Source of the DNA: Bryoerythrophyllum caledonicum
Taxonomy: Eukaryota; Streptophyta; Bryopsida; Pottiales; Pottiaceae
Assembly: GCA_963971425.1 (NCBI GenBank)
Contig: OZ020515.1
Span: forward strand, 39,847,198-39,911,197
DNA length: 64,000 bases
Direction of reading: 5' to 3'
The notes under the pieces were generated by a model that saw only the letters and a list, made by a program, of their open reading frames with translations, had not been told where the DNA came from and ran no database searches. This document shows, one piece after another, positions 1-9,889 of this stretch. Each line of letters begins with the position of its first letter. The stretch's first letter is position 1. Made by a program: the position numbers and the translations under genes.

Positions 1-24
1 ATGTCTAGTAGGGTCCAAAACACT

Positions 25-151
25 GCAAGTTAGCTCGAGTCGAGCTAACTTGCAACGCAAAAGCAGACAATGAAAGCGATTTCAATCAAAACACATGACT
101 ATACAGATACATAGCGAACTTGCACTTTAGCTCGAGTCGAGCTAAAGTGCA
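25..151. repeat. Two perfect family-A palindromes
   Basis: Two perfect dyads lie at 25-53 (arms GCAAGTTAGCTCGA) and 121-151 (arms TGCACTTTAGCTCGA). Both share the core TTAGCTCGA-N-TCGAGCTAA with a single central base. The outer arm bases differ between the two sites, but each arm matches its own partner. The second palindrome overlaps the 3' end of the minus-strand ORF that follows and supplies its stop codon. Confidence 0.9.
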
Positions 152-1622
152 TGACCTTGGTTAAGATATATTACTTCAAACCTCTTGTCATTGGCCATTT
201 CAACTGCAGTTCTCCGACCTGACTTGTGAGACCCGCGAACGCCTGTGGCAGAGTGCTTCGGCATTGGTCTCCCAGCTTGGATCCACAAAGCACGGGAGCC
301 GAGGACATTTGTTGCCCACGTCGGCTTGAACTGGACCAAATGATTCACGCGATTATAATACGCAGAAATCTTCCTCAGCTTCTCCGGATCTTGCGTCCAG
401 ACAATGTAACATTGCCATGTTCGAAAGTGTCTTCTCATCACCTCCAGAACGTTGCCGTTAATCATCTCCTTTGAGGCAGCAACGCTGTGCTGGCCGTTGA
501 TGATGTAGAAGTCGCAGTCGCTGAGCTCCTCCACAGTCGTCGGCATAATGTCGAGCTTCGGCATGACGCAGAGAGTCTGCTTCTGCGTCTTGTCTGGCAT
601 TTGGAGGTAGTAATGCTTCAACTCCTCCATGCCCCGAGGCTCGAACGCACGGATCGTCCACTCCGGCGGTGCATTATGCAACCTCATCACGTCAAGCTCG
701 ATCTTCATCTCTCTGTCGCCTTTGAAAAAGCAGCTCTGACACTCCGTCCAGAATTTCTGGTAAATCTGTTGGACGTTGTTGTAGTCGATTGTCTCTCCGT
801 ATCCGAGCGCCTTGGGGAGCTCCGAGAGTGCAGAGGCCATCGAATTGGCTAGCTCATCCTCCGATACGAGCTTCGACTTCTTTCTTGAAGAGGTCTCCGG
901 CTTCTTGGCAGCTGAGCGCTTCTTGACGGGGGAAGCAGACAGCGTGTTGCACAGAGTGCTTCGACTTGTTCTTGCACCTGGAGTTCTAACCGGTACCGAC
1001 GCCTGACTCATGTCCTGGCTACCGGTCACGGCCCCCGAAACCGTTGAAAGTTCTATCGGGCGTCTTGCCGCGATATTCTTCGCCTTATCTAGAGCGGCAA
1101 AGGTACTCATTCTAGAGAAAATGACGCGCAGTTTATTAGCTATAGCCTTTGCTTTCAGTGGCTGTCCGCTACTAGTCTCCCATTTCTTAAGGGAGATCTC
1201 ATGCTCGACCTGAGTCACTATTTCCTCAAATTTGGATGACCTAAGAGAATCGACCAAATCCAAGATACAGAAGGGAGATGAACTATTGTTTACTATAATA
1301 GTAAAGAAATACGGATCTAAGGACTCAGAGGTCGTCTCACACGACAACTTAACGTGATCGTTATCTTTGTGGACTACATCAGTAACTTTGGTCTTGAAGT
1401 CGATGTGCTGGGGATCGACGATAGCACCAGCGAAGGTCTAACCAAACACTAAATGATCCGTATAGGTCGCCCACAGAAGCGTCCACTTCAGTGTCATCGA
1501 TGGGTCCTTGAGCTCCCAGCAGTCCAAGTGGTTGTTGTCGTCTCCATCGTCATCGTCAAGGTCGACAGGCTTTGGCTGGAAGAAGTGCTGCAGCTGCGAC
1601 ACCATCCTGTCCCTCTCAGATC
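142..1622 (-). pseudogene. ParB/sulfiredoxin-like fold protein, exon broken by one stop
   Basis: The minus-strand frame runs from a likely splice acceptor (TTTGTGCAG, about 1622) to a stop at 142-144, with one in-frame TAG at 1438-1440. It begins with an acidic stretch (DLDDDDGDDNN), then a basic Ser/Lys-rich linker, and ends in a globular part. The segment IINGQHSVAAS (near 480-515) resembles the (I/V)xGxHRxxA signature of ParB/sulfiredoxin-fold proteins, here with Ser in place of the usual Arg; that assignment is an inference from the motif. The frame stays open across the TAG, so a sense codon such as CAG was probably lost. The last codons read into a family-A palindrome, which means that the 3' part is missing or that a further exon follows beyond the window edge. 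Function is unknown. A second ParB-like gene at 45 kb has the related motif DGNHRLQAW. Confidence 0.5.
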
Positions 1623-1690
1623 TGCACAAACACAAAATAGAGCAAAGATATTAGATTGCTCTATTGATCAACCGATTAGGACGGCGAGGT

Positions 1691-1720
1691 CACACATTAG
1701 CTCGACTCGAGCTAAAGTGT
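1691..1720. repeat. Family-A palindrome
   Basis: An imperfect dyad around ATTAGCTCGA-C-TCGAGCTAA lies about 70 bp upstream (minus-strand sense) of the ParB-like exon. Confidence 0.8.
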
Positions 1721-1796
1721 ACCGTTATTCAAGTATGTGAGTAATACTCTGCAAGAAAATCTAGTCAATTTGACCGTTCTCTTAGACGCTTACAAT

Positions 1797-2600
1797 CAAC
1801 TCATGCCTGCTTCTCGTTCAACTCTTAGAACTGTGAAAGAGCTCCAGGTCACACTCAAATCACTCACGAACCTCACTCTTTGAGGTTCTCAAGTGGTTGA
1901 AGCGGGACTGAAGCTCTTGCACGATTTATGAGAGGTGAACGAAAAGTAGACGTGAGTTGAGTTAGGAGACTGCAATTACACCAATGTGTCAATGTTGTAT
2001 TCAAGTTTTAGCTGCATCTTTAGCTCGACTCGAGCTAAAGTGCTCATGCATGGAATGCATAGCTGAACAATTCTGACACTTACAATATTCATTCAAACGA
2101 CTTTCCTATACATTTTAATTCAAATCATGGCTACTTCTCGTTCAACTCTCAGAACCGTGAAAGAGCTTCAGGTCACACTCAAATCACTCACGAACCTCAC
2201 TCTTTGAGGTTCTCAAGTGGTTGAAGCGGGACTGAAGCTCTTGCACGATTTATGAGAGGTGAACGAAAAGTAGTCGTGAGTTGAGTTAGGAGACTGCAAT
2301 TACACCAATGTATCAATGTTGTATTCAAGTTTTAGCTGCATCTTTAGCTCGACTCGAGCTAAAGTGCTCATGCATGGAATGCATAGCTGAACAATTTTGA
2401 CACTTACAATATTCATTCAAACGACTTTCCTATACATTTTTATTCAAATCATGGCTACTTCTCGTTTAACTCTCAGAACTGTGAAAGAACTTCATTTCAC
2501 CCTTAAATCGCTCACGAACCTCACTCTTTGAGGTTCTCAAGTGGTTGAAGCGTGACTGAAGTTCTTGCACGCATTTGAGAATTTTACGAGAAGTGGACAT
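1797..2600. repeat. 324-bp tandem repeat, about 2.5 copies, each with a long hairpin and a palindrome
   Basis: The marker CT(G/A)CTTCTCGTT recurs at 1807, 2131 and 2455, a period of exactly 324 bp. Each full unit contains one family-A palindrome (2018-2040, about 2341-2364). Each also contains a ~130-bp imperfect fold-back: CGTTCAACTCT near one end pairs with AGAGGTGAACG, AAGAGCTTCA with TGAAGCTCTT, and GAACCTCA with TGAGGTTC at the tip. The third copy is diverged and truncated. No coding potential was recognised. The hairpin could be a satellite feature or a small-RNA precursor; the sequence does not decide. Confidence 0.85.
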
Positions 2601-2697
2601 GAGTTGGGTCGTCGGTATCATTGGATTACTATACATTTGGAATGATTAAAGTCCGAATAGTGTTGTGTTCGGGTTGTTGTTTATGATCATTCTCTCA

Positions 2698-3340
2698 CAC
2701 TTTAGCTCGATTCGAGGTAAAGTGTGTAGGCTTTACAGAGAGGCCACGTTTTATTTTAAACCCAGTGTTTAAGAGTTGATATTAAGATTTTATTTCGAGT
2801 AGTCTCTTTTAGCGCAACCGAAGACGTACGAAGTCGTACATTTTATCTCGAGTCGAGATATTATGTGACCTCGATAGTGTATTATCGTCCACAATTTAGC
2901 TCGAGTCGAGCTAAATTGGGACTTTTCTGTGCACATTTGGCACACTTACGCTCTTGTTGCGCCAAAGTGCAACTTTGTGTTTGCTTCATTGATCAAACTT
3001 TACCTCGAGTCGAGTTAAAGTGTGGCCAAATGTTCACAGAAAAGGTCCACTTTAGCTCGACTTGAGCTAAAGTATTGCCAAAGATGCACATAAAAGGTCC
3101 ACTTTAGCTCGACTCGAGCTAAAGTGTGGCCAAAGATGCACAGAAAAGGTCCACTTTAGCTCGACTCGAGCTAAAGTGTGGCCTTATGTGCACAGAAAAG
3201 GCCCACTTTAGCTCGAGTCGAGCAAATGTGTGGATATTAGTGCACAGTGGGGGCACACTTTAGCTCGACTCGAGCTAAAGTGTGGACAATAGTGCAAATA
3301 TGGATTTCCCACATTAGCTCGACTCGAGCTAAACTGTGTT
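2698..3340. repeat. Family-A palindrome array with a 52-bp period
   Basis: About nine dyads are packed here. Between 3044 and 3200 the unit GGYCCACTTTAGCTCGA... plus a spacer reading GCCAAAGATGCACAGAAAA recurs at 3044, 3096, 3148 and 3200, exactly 52 bp apart. Outer arms vary in a paired way: CAATTTAGCTCGA with its complement at 2892-2918, CACTTTAGCTCGA in the 52-bp units. Some members are degenerate (2838, 2997, 3217). The spacers are near-identical, so this is a satellite array and not a CRISPR. Confidence 0.9.
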
Positions 3341-3529
3341 CAATGAATAGCGTATTTATCGCAGATTGTACAGATTCGTCATTCGTTATATGATACTGAA
3401 GGCGTAGGGTTCAGGGCTCCTGGGTGAGAGTATGGATTTTACCTTTCAGCCATTGCTTATGAACCTTAATCCCAGACAAATTCTGCTGGAACTAGACTTC
3501 CTGCAACAACAAGTACAAACCCACACACA

Positions 3530-4215
3530 AAATCAATCAAAGTAGCACATGGAAACCAAAACATTGAAATCTTTCACATTGAAATCAACACTTTGAAATG
3601 GGCAAATTGAAATTCAGCACTTTGAAATAAACACATTGAATTCAGCACATTGAAACAATGACATTGAAACCAGCACATTCAAACTAGCAGAAAGTAGCAC
3701 ACTTACACCAGTTCAAACCAACACATTTAAACTAGCACAGACCACCACAAATATCCACAAACCACCACAAAACCACCACATTCAAATCACCACATTCAAA
3801 CCAGCACATTGAAACCAATATACACTCTCATCTACGTGCTGACACATACATCAAAAGCAATGCTACACATATATTATGTTTCAACACATCATATCAAAAG
3901 CAAAACTACACAAATATCAAAAGAAATGCAAGACTAAATGAGTGCACTTACCTTTAGAACTGAGAAATCCGACTGGAAAAGCTGGAAGTCTTGTTACTTG
4001 ATCACGTCAATCCTCCACGCACGGCCGTTTCAGACTCTACGTGCTCACAGAAACTCACAGAAACTCACACACACTCACACAAACTCACACACGCTCACAG
4101 AAACTCACACACTCGCAGAAACTCACACAAACTCCCACAAACTCTCACAAATTCACACAAACTCACACAAACTCTCACAAACTCATACAAACTCTCACAA
4201 ACTCACACAATCTCA
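3530..4215. repeat. Degenerate CA-rich minisatellites
   Basis: From 3530 to 3840 a loose ~15-17 bp motif (ACCAGCACATTGAAA-like) repeats. From 4040 to 4215 a 12-bp unit close to ACAAACTCACAC repeats with small variants. The Thr/His/Ser-rich frames over this stretch are products of the repeat and are not genes. Confidence 0.8.
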
Positions 4216-5233
4216 CGCAAACAGCCCTAAACTCTGGCGCTGCAGTGGAGACGAAGTCACACAACAACAAATTGCACGTCCTACAAACCCTATGCGCATG
4301 AAACCCTAGACTCCAATAAATTGCACACGGAAGCCTATACGCAGCGCTACAGTGTACACAAACATAACAATCCTTGTAGATAACGAAACTAACACAAACC
4401 AACGCATCAACTCACAAAACTCAGAAAACAACAACGCCTGGAAGTACACGGAAAACCTGGACTGCAAGGAAATGAATAGAAAAATGGCTCGCGCCACGAC
4501 TTCGTGGGGAAGTTTCTGGGCCACCTATAGCCGTGAGGGTCGAAACCCTGTGGCCGTTTGGTGGTCCCGAGATACCCTCGGGATACCCTTTGCGATATTG
4601 GGGTGTAACTCCCGGGTATTATGCCGGATGCTCCACAAATCCTAAACCTTCGTTACTGATACCCGGAATTTTAAGAAGCCAATTTAATTTTACCAAAATA
4701 AGTTCAAGATATTACGCGCCTGAAGTATTTGTGTACTCGTAAATTTCCAACACAATTTTTCGGAGCCACTAACACTACAATTTTGGATATTTTGGGGCAA
4801 CGAACAGGTAGCAAAAGGAAAGTTATTATTTCCAATCTCTTTCGTATGATCTCAATTAAAACTTCTAAATTGACATTTTCTCAATAATACACAAATTTAA
4901 ATTGGACGAAAGTGAACGTTTATAGTATTTAGTGTTTAGTTTTCTTTCATGGTTTTAGTGGATCAGCTGGCTTTCACTTCACTCGATTTCAATTTTTGCA
5001 TTACACAAGGAGTAAATTCATTACCATCGATATATATAAGTTCCTCCTACACCAATTATTAGGTCAAGCACACTTAAGAGAGTTTTAAAGCTACGATTTT
5101 AAGATTCTATTACTTTGAATTCAAGTTTTGCTTTTTTATGAGTTTGATATTATTTTCTATGACAATCAAATAGACAATAAGTATGTTAAGACCACATCTT
5201 GCAATTGTATAATTATAAAATAAATGCCAGTGG
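4216..5233. other. No gene recognised
   Basis: The stretch is mixed-composition then AT-rich sequence. The open frames here are short, overlap on both strands and show no recognisable domain. Confidence 0.5.
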
Positions 5234-5331
5234 ACACTTTAGCTCTAATGGAGCTAAAGTGTGCGTATTAGCTTTATAGTTCCCTACATTTACTAATGGT
5301 GTACACTTTAGCTCTAATAGAGCTAAATTGT
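5234..5331. repeat. Variant palindromes (TTAGCTCTA type), two units 69 bp apart
   Basis: ACACTTTAGCTCTAATGGAGCTAAAGTGT-like dyads start at 5234 and 5303. The core differs from family A (CTCTA/TGGAG in place of CTCGA/TCGAG), while the outer CACTTTAG arms are retained. The spacer includes TTTAGTTC/TACTAATGGT-like sequence that recurs at 6.97 kb and 13.0 kb. Confidence 0.85.
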
Positions 5332-5395
5332 GAATTTTTTCTGTACTTTTCACTTCATTTTGCTTTTACTGTAACGGTACAAATACAGTTGTTAG

Positions 5396-5770
5396 AGCAT
5401 CTCCCCCACTGACGGAGAATTTTCCACGCCAGCGGGAAGGTGCCCAAGTTTGAGATGAAGTGGGGGGGTCACCCTTTTCCCCCCGCACCGTCCCCGAATT
5501 GGCCACTATGAGGGAACGCCAACGCCCAGCACTAACTCTATAGTAGGCTAATTTTTTTGGAGGTTTTTATTGATTTCTTTTAATTCCCTCGTGTAATTTC
5601 ATGCTTGAACACATGCTCTCGGGGAATTTTGGTGTCCCCTGTACTTTTTGTTAATTTACTATTTAGAGGAACCAGCGCCGCCACTGCAGTGGGCCGGTAC
5701 ACCGGCCTAGGCCTCACGGAGTCGGCTTTACCGTGTTTATTCTTGCATTCCGGTCACTCGGTCCCGGTGG
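5396..5770. repeat. Possible PIF/Harbinger-type MITE end and GC-rich segment
   Basis: TTAGAGCATCTCC at about 5393 resembles the TTA-flanked GAGCATCTCC termini of plant Tourist/Harbinger MITEs. GC-rich sequence follows, with a dyad GGGCCGG..CCGGCC near 5690. I did not find a matching inverted end, so the element call is weak. Confidence 0.3.
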
Positions 5771-6960
5771 AGATTATCTTTTTCTAGTACACTATTTGTC
5801 AACAAGTTGGCAACTAGTTTTAGCCACCATTGTCCTGAATATTATCCCTCATTCGTTCACCTACTACAGTTCATTTCGTAATAGCCCTCTATCAAAACTC
5901 TTCCCTAGCACACAATTTTGATACTTGATAAATAGTATAAGCTCAAAGTCTTTAGCCTACCGGTCGCCATGCATTCATTCTTCGTCTCATCTTCAACCTC
6001 AATTTCTTATCCTCTTATCCACAACTATTCTCATTCCCATCTCTTGCATTTTCTTTACATTATTTAATATTATCTAATGAATATTTAATGTGTAATCAAA
6101 TATTTAGCCAATAACTAATGACTTTGTAATGATTTTTTAGAGGATAATTCATGTATATTGGTATATCTGTAACTTTTATGCACAATTAAAGAATATTGGA
6201 ATTTTATTTATTGAATGTTGGAAGTTTTAAAAGTATATTTATGATAGTTTATTAATATTTATATATTTAATGATTATTTAAAGAGTATTTAATGCACTGT
6301 TAATGAATAGTTAATGAATAGTGCATAAATTTCTAATGTAAAATTAATGTGTATTTGAATATTTAATGAGTATTTAATTAATATTTACTGAATATGTAAT
6401 GCACATTGAATGCGTATTATGTGATGGATATCTAATGAGTATTTTACTTGTATTCCTATATTTGTTGTATGTTTAAGTTTTTTCCTTTTCCAATATTCCA
6501 TTCTTTTCTCATTTTCGTTTCCAGAAGAATGTTCTTATATTTCCAGTCTTCTACTTGTAGTTTCATTTTCCCTCCATATTTTACATTCTACTTTGTCCAA
6601 ATTTTTATATTTTCCTTTTGCTCCATACCTACGTCCGCTTATTTCCAAGCTCTTTCTTGCAAATTCTTCCTTTTCTACATGCACTCAACCCTTCTTTACT
6701 ATGATGCTCAAGATGTAATCAAATCATGATTAAGTTTCCCTATAGTAATTGTCGACAAGTAAAAACTTTATGTTCTACTATTTACTAGGATTGACATTTA
6801 GTGTAGTAGTTGGCATTTAGTGTAATATAGTTTTGTCACTACACTTATTGTAAATTTTACAATTACTGTGTGCATTCCTATTTAGTTTCCACTTCTCTAG
6901 AAGCCATCTTCTGTATACTGGAGCTACATAGTGCATTTTTTCTTTCTAATCCACTCCATT
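5771..6960. other. AT-rich stretch with TAATG(A/T)ATATTT-like repetition
   Basis: From about 6060 to 6440 short variants of TTTAATGAGTATTTAATG recur many times. The remainder is AT-rich or pyrimidine-rich. No gene is supported. Confidence 0.6.
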
Positions 6961-6965
6961 TAGTG

Positions 6966-7115
6966 ATGGTGCACAATTTAGCTCTAGGAGAGCTAATCTG
7001 TGCATATTATCTTTTTAGTTCACTGCACCTAGTGATGAGGCACACGTTAGCACGAGTGGAGCTAAAGTGTGTGCGCACACTCCTTTTAGTTCACTGCATG
7101 TAGTGATGGTGCACA
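6966..7115. repeat. Variant palindrome units with ~60-70 bp spacing
   Basis: Two diverged dyads (GCACAATTTAGCTCTAG.. and GCACACGTTAGCACGAG..) are separated by a spacer containing TTTTTAGTTCACTGCACCTAGTGATG. This is the same monomer as at 5.2 kb and 13.0 kb. Confidence 0.8.
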
Positions 7116-8540
7116 CCTCTGCTAAAAACCGATCTGATGTATGTGCAATGTGTATTTCCACTTCTACAAACAATCATTTTGAACTCCGTACTTCTCCTTA
7201 TGGATAAGTATTTCACAAGTGGAATAGTTATCTTTTGAATTTTAAAAGGATTTTCATAATATGTGGATCTAAATCTCCAATAGTAATATTAAAAAACAAA
7301 AAAATATGACGATCCCCTAGTTTTTAGTGGATATGAAGTCTAAGTATTCTTGGTACCCTAAATCAATAATATGTGACAATGTGAAAAATAGATGAATGAA
7401 TATGTAATCTTATTTTTCACTAGAAAAATAACATATTTTTTCACAATATCATTTGTTCTAATATTACTTCTATGTATTGAAAATACCACATTCCATACTG
7501 TGTCATAGCAAAAGGTTTTTTAGGTTGCTCGATGTGCCGGCAATCGAGAAGTTTCTCTTTTGGCTCGCATAACTTTTAATGAAGACGTTCATTGAGAAAA
7601 TAAATTACTTATAAATATGCCTCTCATTGAGAAAATACATTACTTATAAATATGCCTCATTACTTTTATCATCCTTCTACAAGATTTTGAGAATTTTAAA
7701 TATAATTTGCGACCACTAGAACGTGCTCAAAAACTAATTATTCCATTTTTGCATGTATAAATAAATTCAAAATTACTTACATTACGAACATGAAATTATG
7801 CCTGATGCACTAAGTGATACACTTTGTATTAGTTATATTTTATATTTTGATTATCCTTTTTTTGTCATGAGGAGGTCTCTCCGTTTCTTATTTAAATCTT
7901 TTAATATTGTTCCACTCTCTATGTTTTACAAATGACAAAGTCTTCAATTTCACGTCAAAACATGAAATAAATTGTATATGGTCAAGAATTCTTCCATCTT
8001 TTATGTCATGCTTAGATTGCCACACCCTAAAGTCATGAAAATACAATGTGAACTCAAATATAAGATATTTCAATCCAAAATTAATATTACTTTGCGCATA
8101 TTTCAAGTCTTTGAGTACCTCTAAGTGGAAAGTAACCAATTTCAATTGCAAATCCAGACCATGGGGACATTGGGATTCTTGCCAAAGAATGCACATTCTA
8201 AATTGATGACGAAATAGTTGCATGACGAACATTTTTAAAACCCCAAAGAAATGATGTCCAAAGCATGTTTGAATATATTTGTTTTGGCTATAAATACATG
8301 TGCACATGTAATATGTTTTTTTGTTTTTTAAAATGCTACTCGTCTCTTAAGGTCTTTGATTTAAACATAATAGATAAGTCCTATTTGGATTGTAATAAAA
8401 ACTATTTCTAATCATCTCAATATCTTCTCTACATTTCCCTATACCTTAGTTGAATTGTCAATATCATGAATCTTCAAAGTATTATTATATTGAAATGAAT
8501 TGACATCAAAAGATATCACCTAAATCAAGGATTCTAAACC
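7116..8540. other. AT-rich intergenic DNA
   Basis: Nothing coding is supported. A 139-codon minus-strand open frame at 7888-8307 has no recognisable domain and the composition of random AT-rich DNA. Confidence 0.5.
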
Positions 8541-8665
8541 GTGAACCCTAAACCTGAACCTAAATTCCAAACCCTAAACCCGAAACTCCAAACCCTAAAC
8601 CCGAAACTACAAACCCTAAACCCTAACCCTAAACCCAAAACCTAAACCTATCCAAAACCCTGAGC
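8541..8665. repeat. Degenerate interstitial telomeric repeats
   Basis: Many variants of AAACCCTAAACCC and AACCCTAAACCCGAAACTCC occur. They are close to the plant-type telomere unit CCCTAAA and are interrupted by point changes and spacers. This indicates an old chromosome-end or telomerase-repair scar, or a telomere-like satellite; it is not a functional telomere. Confidence 0.8.
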
Positions 8666-8855
8666 GTTACCCTAAAACCGTGTATATAACTCGCATGTGC
8701 GAGTATATTCGAGGTATTGACCTTTCCTTATTTTAGTCAACCGGGAAATAGTTGATTCAGTTTCCCGCTAAGATTTCGAATTTGCACTTTTTAGGGGCTG
8801 TGAAAAAGTCCCCCCCCCGCCAATTCTGAAGTTTCATCCCGCCAATTCTGAAACG

Positions 8856-9001
8856 GTGAGTGACCTCGCCGATACTCGAAAACTTTCTTCATTTGTTTCT
8901 CACTTTGGTTGTTGTGCAAGGTTGTTGTGGAGAGGCTTGGAGGTAGTGCGACTGTCGGAGCTTGAAGAGGGCTACACCTATAGGTTGCGCACGGTTGAGC
9001 A
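8856..9001 (+). CDS. Possible orphan exon
   Basis: An open segment ends in ...VVRLSELEEGYTYRLRTVEQ, immediately before a plausible splice donor (CAG|GTAAGG at about 9001). It has a more protein-like composition than its surroundings and lies about 0.9 kb upstream of the DUF7869-type gene, so it could be a 5' exon of that gene. I recognise no domain. Confidence 0.25.
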
Positions 9002-9267
9002 GGTAAGGCAACAACGTACCGGTTGTCTTCTTCATAAGGTACACAATGTATACTTCTTGGATTCTCCGTGCATAGTCTCTAGCAATTAGGATGTGACAGT
9101 GTGTAGGGTTATTGCGCTGGTTCCAGCTGCTACTGTGATTTTGAAGCATCAGTGAGAGTTTCTTGACGACTAACGGAAAGATTTGGGTTGTAGTATACAG
9201 AGAGTCAGATTCATAGGCGGAAGAGTTTTCCCATACGAATCCCGACAAAGGCGCCGAGAATCACGGA

Positions 9268-9735
9268 AGGACAGTTTAGCTCGACTCGAGCTAATCTGTC
9301 TTACGTTCTTTCGAAGGACAGTTTAGCTCGAGTCGAGCTAAACTGTCGGTCAATATCATTATTGTCAGTTTAGCTCGAGTCGAGCTAAACTGTCGATTCA
9401 ATATTGTAGGACAGTGCAGCTCGTATGTTGCTAAATTGTCCTACTATAATGTTTCGACAGTTTAGCTCGACTCGAGCTAAACTGTCTTACCTTCTTTCGA
9501 AGGACAGTTTATCTCGACTCAAGCTAAACTGATCTACCCTATTTTCTATGCCTTTTTATCTCGACTCGGGATAAAATTAGATTACGTCTTATAGTCATTA
9601 AATCAGGTCGGATCGGGCCAAATTGTCACTGTCGAGGGTGAGATTATTTCATATTCGGATAAAAACTAATCGCATGAAATTTTCCACTTGTCATATAATA
9701 CCGCATCAGTTTACCTCGAGTCGAGCTAAATTTGC
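9268..9735. repeat. Family-A palindrome array with GACAGTTTAG arms
   Basis: At least five dyads share arms GACAGTTTAGCTCGA and TCGAGCTAAACTGTC. Two perfect examples lie in 9314-9395 and one at about 9458-9486; degenerate ones lie near 9272, 9409 and 9505. A related dyad occurs at about 9708-9732. The outer arm (GACAGT/ACTGTC) differs from the CACTTT/AAAGTG arms at 2-3 kb, yet symmetry is kept. The array sits directly upstream of the transposase-like gene. Confidence 0.9.
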
Positions 9736-9889
9736 CTGTTCTTCAATGTCAATTCACTTGTATCAAATGTATTTTCAAGCGCCAGACTTTACCTCTTCAT
9801 ATGCTTCTTCATTGATGTCTATTCCTACAAGATATTCACCTATTATTATTTGGCAGGGTTATTTAATGTTTACCTCATTGGATTGCAGA

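Noticed and set aside
2889..3340. Regularly spaced palindromes resembling a CRISPR array
   Set aside because: Spacers are near-identical to each other, there are no cas genes, and the sequence is eukaryotic; this is a satellite array.
3938..4309. Overlapping Thr/His/Ser-rich open frames
   Set aside because: They translate a 12-bp minisatellite in all three frames and none has non-repetitive coding sequence.
5605..5921. Short hydrophobic frames resembling small membrane proteins
   Set aside because: Overlapping frames of ~60 codons in AT-rich DNA next to a probable MITE end, with no supporting context.
7888..8307. 139-codon minus-strand open frame
   Set aside because: No recognisable domain, AT-rich composition, no conserved neighbours or splice context.
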